The position numbers and the translations under genes are program-made. Positions 1 to 7,863 of a DNA stretch of 51,638 bases are shown one piece after another (within the stretch, counting starts at the first letter, position 1; every line of letters begins with the position of its first letter). The stretch covers positions 1-51,638 of the forward strand of contig JACQZG010000041.1 of NCBI GenBank assembly GCA_016213935.1, given 5' to 3'. Source of the stretch: Nitrospirota bacterium (GTDB lineage: Bacteria; Nitrospirota; Thermodesulfovibrionia; UBA6902). A model generated the notes under the pieces. The model did no database searches and was not told where the DNA came from. It saw only the letters and a program-made list of their open reading frames with translations.

Positions 1-895
1 GGTTGTGGCGCGATTGGCAGCCCGGCTTGGCAAAGTTGGATATTTCGTAATGCTCAAATCCTGAGGATGAGAGATGATCAATTGCGTGGTTATACATTTC
101 GATGATTTTGTCTTCATCAGGTAAATTAATCCTATTACCACCTCCCCCTAACCCCCTCCCGCAAGGGGCGGGGGAATTTTGTAAGCGCACTTTCTTTGAT
201 GCCCTCTCCCATGAGGGGAGAGAGTCAGGGTGAGGGGGCACCATCATATATTCATAAAGCTCAGTCCCTTCTTCAACTGTAAGTTCATAAGTTGAAATAT
301 GCTCAGGCTCCAGGCTAACGGCAGCATCAAGCGTTCTCCTCCAGTTTTCCATGCTCTGTCCGGGAATTCCGTAGATAAGGTCAATGCCGATATTTTCAAA
401 ACCCGCCTTCTTTGCGAGATGAACCGCCTGACGGGCATCTTCTGCAGAATGAATCCTCCCAAGAAATTTAAGTTCGTCATCATTGAATGACTGCACGCCG
501 ATGCTTATTCTGTTGATGCCGGATGAACGTATTATGCGCAATTTCTTAATATCAATTGTGCCGGGATTCACCTCGATAGTTGCCTCATAATTATCAGAAA
601 AAGAGAGGTGATTAAAGAAGTGAGCGATTAAATCTTTTAGGACATCCGTGGAAAGCGCTGTCGGCGTCCCTCCGCCGATGTATAGAGTTGAGAACACCTT
701 CCCCCTTGCCCGCTCCCCTTGAGGGAGGGGGTTGGGTGAGGGGTAATTTTCATAGAAAATAAGCGATATCTCTTTCTTCAGCGCGTCAATATACGCATCC
801 GCCTTTTTAGGCTCATATATCCCTGAGACAAAATCGCAGTATATGCAACGCTTCAGGCAGAATGGGATGTGGACATAGAGGGACGTGGGAGTCAC
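1..895 (-). CDS. hemW: HemW-like radical SAM protein (partial, C-terminus beyond window)
   Basis: Heme chaperone / oxygen-independent coproporphyrinogen III oxidase-like radical SAM protein; 298 codons lie in the window and the 3' end runs off the left edge. Visible motifs in order are the CxxxCxxC cluster site (CLKRCIYC, near residue 13), GGGTPT, EVNPGT, GVQSFN, the IDLIYGIPGQ block, the STYELTVEEGT block and YEISNFAKPG. The start is GTG, overlapping the upstream TGA stop as GTGA, so translation is probably coupled. Odd feature: two GC-rich palindromic repeats are inserted in the coding sequence (697-743 and 134-243) and are read through without a stop or frame change, adding about 16 and 37 residues in loops. 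HemW binds heme and lacks the HemN oxidase activity in characterised members; which role applies here is inferred from length and motifs. Confidence 0.9.
   Translation of the reverse strand, partial: MTPTSLYVHIPFCLKRCIYCDFVSGIYEPKKADAYIDALKKEISLIFYENYPSPNPLPQGERARGKVFSTLYIGGGTPTALSTDVLKDLIAHFFNHLSFSDNYEATIEVNPGTIDIKKLRIIRSSGINRISIGVQSFNDDELKFLGRIHSAEDARQAVHLAKKAGFENIGIDLIYGIPGQSMENWRRTLDAAVSLEPEHISTYELTVEEGTELYEYMMVPPHPDSLPSWERASKKVRLQNSPAPCGRGLGGGGNRINLPDEDKIIEMYNHAIDHLSSSGFEHYEISNFAKPGCQSRHN
134..243. repeat. Composite palindromic repeat inserted in frame in hemW (second copy)
   Basis: Two GC-rich hairpin units (about 139-175 and 201-242) joined by an AT-richer spacer. They encode a Pro/Gly/Arg-rich insert of about 37 residues between the TELYEY block and the following LPDEDK segment of HemW. 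The unit at 201-242 (ccctctccc...gggagag) belongs to the same style of repeat as the copy at 697-743 but is not identical to it. The reading frame is preserved. Confidence 0.75.
697..743. repeat. GC-rich palindromic repeat inserted in frame in hemW (first copy)
   Basis: A 47-base element with CCCCTC/GAGGGG arms. On the coding strand it reads as Pro-Ser-Pro-Asn-Pro-Leu-Pro-Gln-Gly-Glu-Arg, the peptide typical of a widespread family of small intergenic palindromes. It lies between the alpha-helix ending ISLIFYEN and the conserved strand before GGGTPT, where HemW relatives have a short linker. Confidence 0.8.
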
Positions 896-1092
896 TTAAT
901 GGTCTTCAACGCCTCATTGAAAAGCTCTTTTAGCTTCTTGCTCTCGTCAACGACCTTTACCAAAATGCCTGAGAGTTCTTTCTCGCCCAAAGCCTCTGCC
1001 TTTGCCGCCCATTCCTTATAAGTATGGGTATGCGCGTCATTGTGTTCTATCCAGTGTTCAAGCAGATGCTTCAGTTTATCAAGATCATTCAT
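892..1092 (-). CDS. Small His-rich protein of unknown function
   Basis: A 66-residue, probably cytosolic, helical protein. Its N-terminal half is rich in histidine (HLLEHWIEHNDAHTHTY) and the rest is charged and helix-like. No signal peptide or membrane segment is visible. It lies 30 bases downstream of a His-rich NicO/UreH-type transporter and overlaps hemW by four bases, so the three genes are likely one transcription unit. The histidines suggest metal binding, and the position suggests a metal-handling accessory to the transporter; both are inference. I do not recognise a characterised family. Confidence 0.75.
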   Translation of the reverse strand: MNDLDKLKHLLEHWIEHNDAHTHTYKEWAAKAEALGEKELSGILVKVVDESKKLKELFNEALKTIK

Positions 1093-1122
1093 GATTCAAA
1101 CTTGGGGAAAAGAAACTCTTTT

Positions 1123-1836
1123 TTATAAGCCGAAGAAGATAACCGCTATCCCGCAGAAACTTATTATCGCCCCTGCTATGGCATGTGTATACCGCTCAAG
1201 CCTCTGCATCGGCAGTAAGCTTATTCCATATGTCGAAACAAGCACAATGCCGAGCATGGCGCATATGGTCGTCACGCCGAAAACCGCGGTTACGGCAAGA
1301 ATGCCTGCCATGCTGCTCTTTGCCGCCGGATACATAAGCATCGGAATAAGGGGCTCGCAGGGGCCGAAGACAAATATCGTAAAGAGCACCCACGGCGTTA
1401 TGCTCTTTTTACCGGCTGAATTATGCACATGCATGTGTTCGTCCGTATGCACATGTGTATGAAGATGCCCGCCGCTTTCGCCGTGATCATGGAGGTGCTT
1501 GTGAGGCCTGTTTCTATAGGCGCGCCTGACTCCCCAGATAAAATAAACAAGCCCGAAGGCAAGAAGCGCCCATGCGGCTATATTGCCCCTGAATGATTCA
1601 AACATCTCAAGTCTTGAGACCGCAACGCCGAAAGTCACGCCTATGATACCCAACAAAACTGAGCTCATCACATGGCCGATACCGCATAATATCGTGACAA
1701 CCGCTGTCTTGCGCATCGACCATTCTCCTGATTTAGACATCGCGATGAACGGGATGTAATGGTCAGGCCCGAAAAGAGTGTGAAAGAACCCGATCGATGC
1801 GGCAGCGGTCAGAAGGATTATAAGTTCATTTGACAT
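1123..1836 (-). CDS. NicO/UreH-type membrane transporter with His-rich loop
   Basis: A 237-residue integral membrane protein with about six hydrophobic segments. Segment one contains HTLFGPDH and segment two GIGHVMSS, resembling the His/Asp signatures of nickel/cobalt transporters and the UreH/TauE-like families. Around residues 110-140 lies a cytosolic-type loop with many His residues (HKHLHDHGESGGHLHTHVH), the usual place for metal capture in RcnA/NicO relatives. A good ribosome-binding site (GGAGA, five bases before ATG) supports the start. The gene heads the unit that continues into the small His-rich protein and hemW. Nickel or cobalt export or uptake is most likely; a sulfite exporter-type role cannot be excluded from sequence alone. 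Confidence 0.75.
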   Translation of the reverse strand: MSNELIILLTAAASIGFFHTLFGPDHYIPFIAMSKSGEWSMRKTAVVTILCGIGHVMSSVLLGIIGVTFGVAVSRLEMFESFRGNIAAWALLAFGLVYFIWGVRRAYRNRPHKHLHDHGESGGHLHTHVHTDEHMHVHNSAGKKSITPWVLFTIFVFGPCEPLIPMLMYPAAKSSMAGILAVTAVFGVTTICAMLGIVLVSTYGISLLPMQRLERYTHAIAGAIISFCGIAVIFFGL

Positions 1837-1916
1837 TGAGGTCTCCTTAATGAAACAAAGCGGTGCGTTAACCTATAGAAGCGAGATTAATATTTGCATA
1901 TGGGCAATGAAATAGT

Positions 1917-1950
1917 CAAGGATGCCGTGAAGCCTTTATCCGCATCCTTG
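1917..1950. promoter_or_regulatory. 9-bp inverted repeat in divergent intergenic region
   Basis: CAAGGATGC (1917-1925) and GCATCCTTG (1942-1950) form a perfect inverted repeat with a 16-base loop, between the divergent transporter (start 1836) and crcB (start 2070). No T-run follows on either strand, so it is not a normal terminator. A second shorter repeat, GCGGAAA/TTTCCGC, lies at 1996-2019. These may be operators or leader structures; no known riboswitch is recognised here. Confidence 0.35.
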
Positions 1951-2069
1951 TCCCGCGCCATATATATTATATTTCATGAAGCATTCTCAATCATAGCGGA
2001 AATATCCTGTATTTTCCGCCTCTGATTTGTTAATATTTACTCATCCGGGCAACACTTAAGGAATACACT

Positions 2070-2447
2070 TTGATAAAGCTATTACTCATCGGCGCCGGCG
2101 GTTTTATAGGCTCGGTATCGAGATACCTCATAAGCGGATGGGCTCATGACGCCCTTCCCCTCTGGAGATTCCCCGTCGGCACGATCACGGTTAATGTCAT
2201 CGGATGCATGGTTATAGGTTTTTTAGGCGGCCTTTCAGACGCAAAAAACCTTTTCGGCCCTGAGGCCCGCCTCTTCCTCTTCGTCGGGGTACTCGGAGGA
2301 TTCACCACCTTCTCCGCCTTCGGCTATGAGACAATGGCGCTTCTCCGCGACACTGAATTGCTGAGGGCCTTTGCAAATATATTTTTTCATATTACAATTT
2401 GCTTGACGGCTGTTTATACTGGTGGCGTGATATCGCGCCTTATCTGA
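2070..2447 (+). CDS. crcB: CrcB/Fluc fluoride channel
   Basis: A 125-residue membrane protein with four hydrophobic helices, exporting fluoride across the inner membrane as a dual-topology dimer in the characterised family. Family motifs are present: GGFIGSVSRY at the N-terminus, the GTITVNVIGC segment with the conserved Asn, and GGFTTFSAFGYE, which carries the Phe-box and Thr residues of the pore. The start is TTG at 2070, supported by AAGGAA six bases upstream. Its stop overlaps the ribosome-binding site of the DUF190 gene, so the two are co-translated. I searched the leader for the fluoride riboswitch core and do not see it. Confidence 0.95.
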   Translation: MIKLLLIGAGGFIGSVSRYLISGWAHDALPLWRFPVGTITVNVIGCMVIGFLGGLSDAKNLFGPEARLFLFVGVLGGFTTFSAFGYETMALLRDTELLRAFANIFFHITICLTAVYTGGVISRLI

Positions 2448-2457
2448 GGAGGCAATG

Positions 2458-2799
2458 ATGATTCTTAAGGATACCGGAAAGCTGCTTCGTATCTTTATCG
2501 GAGAAGACGACAAGCATGAAGGAATACCTCTTCATGAATGGATCGTGAGGATGGCGAGAGAGAGCGGCCTTGCCGGCGCCACGGTCATACGGGGGCTCGA
2601 GGGTTTCGGAGCGCACAGCCGCCTGCATACCGCCAAGGTCCTCAGGCTTTCAAGCGACCTGCCGATAGTGGTCGAGGTTATAGATACTTCTGAAAAGATA
2701 GAAAAGTTCCTGCCGTTGATCGATGAGGCGATAAAGGAAGGGCTGGCAACTTCGGAGAACGTTGAAATAAAGTTCTACCGCAGCGGGGAACAGCTGTAG
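2458..2799 (+). CDS. DUF190 family protein
   Basis: A protein of about 113 residues of the DUF190 family, a PII-like ferredoxin-fold. Typical features are LLRIFIGE near the N-terminus, GATVIRGLEGFG in the middle and LPIVVEVIDT. Two ATG codons are adjacent (2455 and 2458); the GGAGG at 2448-2452 is only two bases from the first but five from the second, so 2458 is chosen. DUF190 proteins commonly pair with CrcB, as here, and may sense a ligand linked to ion stress. Precise function is unknown. Confidence 0.85.
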   Translation: MILKDTGKLLRIFIGEDDKHEGIPLHEWIVRMARESGLAGATVIRGLEGFGAHSRLHTAKVLRLSSDLPIVVEVIDTSEKIEKFLPLIDEAIKEGLATSENVEIKFYRSGEQL

Positions 2800-2803
2800 A
2801 ATT

Positions 2804-3322
2804 TCACATTGAATCCTTACTGCTGGGCTGACTCTCCCTGCCGTCATTTTTTCTTAACTTAAGATACTCGGGAAGAATATTATCTCCTAACGCAACAAGT
2901 TTCTTCATGCAGGGAAATGTTATTGACTCGATAAATAAACCGTTATCCGCCGGAAGAAATGTCATGAGAAGAACTACGATTACCAGAGATACCAGCATTC
3001 CCTTGATGAATCCTAACATTCCGCCCGCGAGACGGTTTGCCCAGCTCATGCCCACAGACTCGATAAACTTTTCGGCAAGCTTCGCCGCTAATGAGGCGAG
3101 GATCATACAGATTACAAAGATCGCCAGAAAGACGAATATCCTCGGGTATATGTTTTCAGGCCCGAATAGGGCAAAAGAAACAAGGTTATGAAGTTTCAGC
3201 GAGACGAAATACGCGGCAATAACGCCCGCTATGGAGAAGAGCTGCTTGATAAGCCCTTTGATAAGGCCGGCGGCAACACCGATTCCCAACAGCGTGAGTA
3301 TTGCAATGTCAAGCAGGTTCAT
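2804..3322 (-). CDS. cvpA: CvpA family membrane protein
   Basis: A 172-residue protein with four hydrophobic segments and the CvpA-family pattern: LLDIAIL followed by GLIKGLIKQLFSIAG in the first loop, and NRLAGGMLGFIKG before the last helix. CvpA homologues are inner-membrane proteins linked to colicin V production and envelope stress tolerance in enterobacteria; the molecular role is unsettled. It is the last gene of the long minus-strand housekeeping run, nine bases after thiE, and converges with the DUF190 gene with only four bases between stops, with no hairpin terminator visible. Confidence 0.85.
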   Translation of the reverse strand: MNLLDIAILTLLGIGVAAGLIKGLIKQLFSIAGVIAAYFVSLKLHNLVSFALFGPENIYPRIFVFLAIFVICMILASLAAKLAEKFIESVGMSWANRLAGGMLGFIKGMLVSLVIVVLLMTFLPADNGLFIESITFPCMKKLVALGDNILPEYLKLRKNDGRESQPSSKDSM

Positions 3323-3331
3323 AGGCTGTAA

Positions 3332-3955
3332 TTAATCCATAATTTCGAAGAATGTCCTGATATTTTTCTCAATATCGCCTGAGAGAATTGCCGAACTGAC
3401 GGCAAGGACATCAGCGCCTGCGGCAAAGAGAGATGAAGAAGTTTCAGAAGTTATTCCTCCTATCGCGGCTATCGGTATTGAAACTTTGCTCCTCACTTCC
3501 CTGAGCATCTTTAAACCCTTCGGCCTACCGGCGTCTTTTGTAGTTGTGCGGAATACGGGGCCAAAACCTATATAGTCTGCCCCTTCCTCCTGAGCCTTCA
3601 CGGCCTGCTTTATTGAATGCGTGGATACCCCGATAATTTTTTTCTTTCCGAGTATCTTCCTTGCTTCTTTGACAGGCATGTCATCCTGCCCGAGGTGAAG
3701 GCCGTCAGCGTCAACGGCAAGGGCGATGTCCACATAGTCATTAACAATAAATGTGGCATTGTATCTCAGGGCAAGTTTTCTTATCTCCTCGGCATCCTTG
3801 AAGATATCTCTTTTCGGCGCCCTCTTCTCCCTCAACTGAATTGTCCTGACGCCGGCGGAGAAGGCTCTTTTTGCTATCTCAGGATTTGAGATGCCCGCAA
3901 TTGCGCTGTCTGTGATAAGGCACAGCGAACGGTGATTTTTGAAAGATATCTTCAA
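3332..3955 (-). CDS. thiE: Thiamine phosphate synthase
   Basis: A 207-residue TIM-barrel enzyme joining HMP diphosphate and thiazole phosphate to give thiamine phosphate. Conserved elements are QLREKRAPKR (diphosphate-binding Arg/Lys), FIVNDYVDIAL and DGLHLGQDD (Mg2+ and diphosphate ligands), IGVSTHS, DYIGFGPVFRTTTK and PIAAIGGIT. The first codon here is TTG; no strong Shine-Dalgarno sequence precedes it, so the exact start is uncertain. It follows accC by about 20 bases. No other thi genes are in the window. Confidence 0.9.
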   Translation of the reverse strand: MKISFKNHRSLCLITDSAIAGISNPEIAKRAFSAGVRTIQLREKRAPKRDIFKDAEEIRKLALRYNATFIVNDYVDIALAVDADGLHLGQDDMPVKEARKILGKKKIIGVSTHSIKQAVKAQEEGADYIGFGPVFRTTTKDAGRPKGLKMLREVRSKVSIPIAAIGGITSETSSSLFAAGADVLAVSSAILSGDIEKNIRTFFEIMD

Positions 3956-3977
3956 TCTTTTTTTACGGAATAAGAAG

Positions 3978-5324
3978 CTAATGGCTTAAGAACTTCGCGA
4001 GAAAACCTGTGTTAAAGTTCCCGTTAATGAAATCCTGTGAATCGAGTATCTTGAGATGCAGAGGTATGGAAGTCTTAATGCCTTCAACGATAAACTCCTT
4101 CAGCGCGTTCTTCATTTTGTTAAGAGCCTCAGCCCTGTCTTTGCCGTGAACTATCAACTTCGCTATGAGAGAGTCATAATGAGGGGGGACGGACCAGCCC
4201 GAATATGCGGCAGTATCGACCCTGACGCCGCTTCCGCCAGGAGGGATAAACAGAGATATCTTTCCGGCTGACGGGATGAATGTCTCGGGGTCTTCCGCGT
4301 TTATCCTGCATTCTATGCTGTGCCCCGAGAATTTAACGTCAGACTGCTTGTGCGAAAGATTGTTGCCTGCCGCGATCTTGATCTGTTCCTTCACAATATC
4401 GATGCCTGTCACCATCTCCGTAACCGGATGCTCTACCTGTATCCTTGTGTTTATCTCCATGAAATACACATTCCCGTCTTTATCATAGATAAACTCTATT
4501 GTGCCGGCGTTTCTGTATTTGAATGCCTTTGCGGCCATGACCGCCTTCTCGCCGAGCATTGCGGTGATATCTTTATCCGAGAAAGTGAACGGCGCCTCCT
4601 CGATAAGCTTCTGATGCCTGCGCTGAACCGAACAGTCCCTCTCTCCGAGATGTATTATGCTGCCTTTCCTGTCTGCAAGTATCTGAACCTCGAGATGCTT
4701 CATGTCCGTAATGAACTTCTCAATGTAAAGCTCCCCGTTGCCGAATGCCGCGAGAGCCTCTTTCTGCGCTGTATGAAACATTCTTATCAGTTCATTCTCT
4801 TCCCTCACGATCCTCATGCCTTTGCCGCCGCCGCCCGCGGAGGCCTTTATTATGAGGGGATAGCCGATCTCTTTCGCGACCTTGACGCCCTCTTCTTCGC
4901 TCAGCACGGGCGTATCGCTTCCTGGAACGACAGGCACGCCGCTCTCTTTCATCAGCTGGCGGGCCCTTGCCTTGTCGCCACCGGTCCGGATATTTTCAGC
5001 GGTAGGGCCGATAAATGTGATATTGGAAGCATTGCATGCCTCAACCAGATGAGAGTTCTCGGCCAAAAAACCATAACCCGGGTGAATCGCTTCAGAGTCT
5101 GTTATCTCAGCCGCGGTTATTATCGCCGGTATATTGAGGTAACTGCCTGCGGAAGAAGCAGGGCCGATGCATATGGATTCATCCGCCAGCCTCACGTGGA
5201 GAGAATTTTTGTCTATGTCGGAGCAGACGGCAACGGTCTTTATGCCGAGTTCCCTGCAGGCTCTTATTACTCTGACGGCAATCTCGCCCCTGTTCGCGAT
5301 GAGGACCTTTTTGAAAAGCTTCAT
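3978..5324 (-). CDS. accC: Biotin carboxylase subunit of acetyl-CoA carboxylase
   Basis: A 448-residue ATP-grasp enzyme, the usual family length, that carboxylates biotin on AccB with ATP and bicarbonate, the first step of fatty-acid synthesis. It shows the N-terminal [15 protein letters not shown] motif, the glycine-rich ATP loop [12 protein letters not shown] near residue 160, and the catalytic block [15 protein letters not shown] near residue 290. Its ATG overlaps the accB stop as ATGA, so the two subunits are translationally coupled. The carboxyltransferase subunits accA and accD are not in the window. bioD and bioF, which make the biotin cofactor, are about 42 kb away in this same window. 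Confidence 0.97.
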   Translation of the reverse strand: MKLFKKVLIANRGEIAVRVIRACRELGIKTVAVCSDIDKNSLHVRLADESICIGPASSAGSYLNIPAIITAAEITDSEAIHPGYGFLAENSHLVEACNASNITFIGPTAENIRTGGDKARARQLMKESGVPVVPGSDTPVLSEEEGVKVAKEIGYPLIIKASAGGGGKGMRIVREENELIRMFHTAQKEALAAFGNGELYIEKFITDMKHLEVQILADRKGSIIHLGERDCSVQRRHQKLIEEAPFTFSDKDITAMLGEKAVMAAKAFKYRNAGTIEFIYDKDGNVYFMEINTRIQVEHPVTEMVTGIDIVKEQIKIAAGNNLSHKQSDVKFSGHSIECRINAEDPETFIPSAGKISLFIPPGGSGVRVDTAAYSGWSVPPHYDSLIAKLIVHGKDRAEALNKMKNALKEFIVEGIKTSIPLHLKILDSQDFINGNFNTGFLAKFLSH

Positions 5325-5770
5325 GACAGAGGCTCTATGATAAAGAGTGTCTCGCCGTACTCGACAGGCTGGCCGTTGCCGGGAAGGATCTTCTTTACAA
5401 TGCCGTTACAGTCGCTCTCTATCTCGTTCATGAGCTTCATCGCCTCAACTATACAGAGCACCTGCCCTTTCTCTACTCTGCTGCCGGCCTGGACAAAAGG
5501 AGGGGCTTCGGGAGACGATGCAGTGTAAAAGATGCCGACTATCGGCGATGTGACTTTGATAAATCCCTGGTCTGCTTCCGCCGCAGGAGCAGGTATTTCA
5601 GCCTCTTTTACTACGGAAGGCGCGGGCTGAAGAACCGGCTGAGCGGAAACGGCGTGTGAATACCGCTCCTTTTTTATGGTGAATTTAACGCCCTCTTTTT
5701 CAATGGAAAGCTCGGAGATGTCGGAATCCCTGAGCATATCTATTATCTCTTTTATCTCATTAAGTTCCAT
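5321..5770 (-). CDS. accB: Biotin carboxyl carrier protein
   Basis: A 149-residue carrier subunit of acetyl-CoA carboxylase. The N-terminal helix region (about 1-35) is followed by an Ala/Pro-rich linker (about 45-70) and the biotinyl/lipoyl domain. The biotin attachment site EAMKLMNE is near residue 110, with Lys as acceptor. The thumb-region sequence [19 protein letters not shown] is typical of BCCP. It overlaps accC by four bases and starts 35 bases after efp, an arrangement (pepQ-efp-accB-accC) widespread in bacteria. Confidence 0.96.
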   Translation of the reverse strand: MELNEIKEIIDMLRDSDISELSIEKEGVKFTIKKERYSHAVSAQPVLQPAPSVVKEAEIPAPAAEADQGFIKVTSPIVGIFYTASSPEAPPFVQAGSRVEKGQVLCIVEAMKLMNEIESDCNGIVKKILPGNGQPVEYGETLFIIEPLS

Positions 5771-5805
5771 TTTTACCTGCCTGTTTTATATTTGCCGTAT
5801 GGCAA

Positions 5806-6366
5806 CTACTTCACTCTTTCGATATATTCTGATGTCCTTGTGTCCACCTTGATGACATCGCCCTCGTTTATGTGAAAAGGCACCCTTACAACAGCGCCTG
5901 TCTCAAGGACAGCCGGCTTGCTGCCGCCGCTTGCGGTATCGCCTTTAAAACCCGGGTCAGTCTTCTCTATCCGCAGTTCCACGAAGAGAGGTATCTCAAC
6001 AGTAATCGGCTCATTCTTGTAATAAAGCACCTTTACCTGCGCATTTTCTTTTATGAACTTAAGAGCGCTGCCGAGCTGCTCCTCGGTTATGGGAAACTGC
6101 TCATAGCTCTCCATGTCCATAAAATAACAGAGGTCGTCCTGCTTATAAAGATACTGCATGGTCTTTTCCTCGAGATTCGGCGTCTCAACCTTTTCGCCGC
6201 CTTTGAAGCTCTCCTCAAAGATGCTGCCCGTCTTGAGGTTCTTTACCTTTGCCTTGACGATCGCGCCGCCTCTGCCCATTTTTATGTGCTGAAACTCGAT
6301 GATCTCGTGGGGAGCTCCCTTTATCTCTATCTTGCCGCCTTTTCTGAATTCACTTGTAGTTATCAA
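5806..6366 (-). CDS. efp: Elongation factor P
   Basis: A 186-residue translation factor that relieves ribosome stalling at polyproline. Three beta domains are recognisable: KOW-like N-domain with FRKGGKIEIKG, the OB domain, and the C-terminal signature PGFKGDTASGGSKPA. At the tip loop that reaches the peptidyl-transferase centre the sequence is KMGRGGA, placing Arg at residue 32, where most families have a modified Lys, and Met where Pro is usual. This points to either EarP-type rhamnosylation or no modification; earP is not in the window. The gene sits 14 bases after pepQ and 35 bases before accB. Confidence 0.96.
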   Translation of the reverse strand: MITTSEFRKGGKIEIKGAPHEIIEFQHIKMGRGGAIVKAKVKNLKTGSIFEESFKGGEKVETPNLEEKTMQYLYKQDDLCYFMDMESYEQFPITEEQLGSALKFIKENAQVKVLYYKNEPITVEIPLFVELRIEKTDPGFKGDTASGGSKPAVLETGAVVRVPFHINEGDVIKVDTRTSEYIERVK

Positions 6367-6380
6367 ACCTTCACCTCTTT

Positions 6381-7439
6381 TTATTTTAAATTCTTCGGCA
6401 GTGAGCCGAGAAGATGAGCCTTCTTCTCTCCGATATAAACCATATCCTCGATCCTCACGCCGCCCAGCCCGGGTATGTATATCCCCGGTTCAACAGTAAA
6501 TACCATACCATTTTTCAGAGTATCTTTGCTTCGCCATGATACAATAGGCTTTTCATGAATTGCAAGCCCGATGCCGTGCCCTGCCGCATGGCCGAAATGT
6601 TCTCCAAAGCCTTCCATTTTTATGCAATTTCTTGCCGCATAATCAACTGAAGATGCCTTAACTAAAGGCAGTGACGCGCTAATCGCTTTTTTTTGCGCAT
6701 CGAGCACAATGGAATATATTTTCTTCTTGTAATCATTCTTCCCGCCGTCCATTATCAGCGTTCTCGTCATATCAGAAAAATAGCCTTCGCACTCTCCGCC
6801 CCAGTCAATTACAACCAGGTCGCCTCTTCTGAGCCTTCTGCCGGTCGGCCTTGCGTGAGGCATCGCGGACAAAGGGCCTGACGCGACTATCGCTTCAAAA
6901 GGAAGTTTTCTGCACCCTTCTTCCCTCAGATAACCTTCGAGCCTCTGTGAAATATTTATTTCTCTCTCGCCCGTTTTAATGTAAGGCTTAACCCTTAAGA
7001 ATGCCCTCTCAGCCCTCTTCACTGCCTTCCTGATATAGGTAAGCTCCTCGGCTGATTTTATCTCCCTGAGATCTTCAACTGTATCGATAAGAGGCTTAAG
7101 CCTGACCTTTCTTCTGCGCAGCCTGCCCAAGAAAGCGTAGGTGGCATGGTTCGCCTCGAAACCGAGCCTTGAGACGCGGTGCTTTACGCATAAGTCAGCT
7201 ATCACCTTCTCCCTGACATCGTTTTCTATATGTATCCTGAACCCTTTTTCAACCTCTTTCTCAGCCTGTTCCGAATAACGAAAATCTGTTACAAAGAGAG
7301 ATTTGCTCTGGGTGATGATCACACAACCCGAAGAGCCCGTGAAACCGGATAGGTATCTGATATTGGCAGGGTCTGTGACGAGGATGCCTTTGATCCCAAG
7401 CTCTGGAAAGGAGCTTTTAAGAGCCTCTGTTCTTTTCAT
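6381..7439 (-). CDS. pepQ: Xaa-Pro aminopeptidase (M24 family)
   Basis: A 352-residue M24 metallopeptidase that removes N-terminal residues preceding proline, or cleaves X-Pro dipeptides. The creatinase-like N-terminal domain (1-~120) begins with [19 protein letters not shown]. The catalytic pita-bread domain shows the metal ligands: Asp in VIDWGG and in FSDMTRT, His in HAAGHGIGL, Glu in FTVEPGIY and in GVRIEDM. It overlaps the end of aroQ by 23 bases and precedes efp, the standard neighbourhood. The choice between PepP and PepQ substrate type is not settled by sequence alone. Confidence 0.93.
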   Translation of the reverse strand: MKRTEALKSSFPELGIKGILVTDPANIRYLSGFTGSSGCVIITQSKSLFVTDFRYSEQAEKEVEKGFRIHIENDVREKVIADLCVKHRVSRLGFEANHATYAFLGRLRRRKVRLKPLIDTVEDLREIKSAEELTYIRKAVKRAERAFLRVKPYIKTGEREINISQRLEGYLREEGCRKLPFEAIVASGPLSAMPHARPTGRRLRRGDLVVIDWGGECEGYFSDMTRTLIMDGGKNDYKKKIYSIVLDAQKKAISASLPLVKASSVDYAARNCIKMEGFGEHFGHAAGHGIGLAIHEKPIVSWRSKDTLKNGMVFTVEPGIYIPGLGGVRIEDMVYIGEKKAHLLGSLPKNLK

Positions 7440-7863
7440 TTACGATGGAAACCGCGGCACGAAGCGCGAGAAGGTAACTGTTATAGCCGAAGCCCGATAT
7501 CTGCCCATGCGCGACAGGAGCGATGAGTGATTTATGCCTGAACTCCTCACGGCTGTTGATGTTGGAGAGGTGAAGCTCTATCGCGGGCACATCCACAGCG
7601 GCTATCGCGTCTCTTATTGCGACACTCGTATGCGTATAAGCTGCGGGGTTTATGATTATCGCGTCAAAACCTTTTGCGTTCTGGATAATGTCAACTATCT
7701 CGCCTTCATGATTCGACTGTTTTATCGATAATTCGGCAGAGAGTTCGTCGGCGAGAGAGTTGAGCATGCCGTTAATATCCTCAAGCGTGCGTTTGCCGTA
7801 TATATCGGATTCTCTTGAACCCAAAAGGTTAAGGTTCGGCCCGTGTATAACTAAAACCTTCAT
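7417..7863 (-). CDS. aroQ: 3-dehydroquinate dehydratase, type II
   Basis: A 148-residue shikimate-pathway enzyme converting 3-dehydroquinate to 3-dehydroshikimate, normally a dodecamer. Type II motifs are clear: [12 protein letters not shown] with the catalytic Tyr following in the flexible loop ([11 protein letters not shown]), [19 protein letters not shown] with Asn and His substrate ligands, and [17 protein letters not shown]. The start ATG overlaps the coaBC stop as ATGA and the 3' end overlaps pepQ, so it belongs to a tightly packed operon. Confidence 0.97.
   Translation of the reverse strand: MKVLVIHGPNLNLLGSRESDIYGKRTLEDINGMLNSLADELSAELSIKQSNHEGEIVDIIQNAKGFDAIIINPAAYTHTSVAIRDAIAAVDVPAIELHLSNINSREEFRHKSLIAPVAHGQISGFGYNSYLLALRAAVSIVNEKNRGS

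Noticed and set aside
134..743. hemW as a pseudogene because of repeat insertions
   Set aside because: Translating the minus strand from GTG at 895 gives one continuous frame through both inserts to the window edge.
4320..5528. A 402-codon open frame on the plus strand
   Set aside because: It lies entirely antisense to accC and the 3' part of accB, whose motifs are all intact; no ribosome-binding site or family features are seen.
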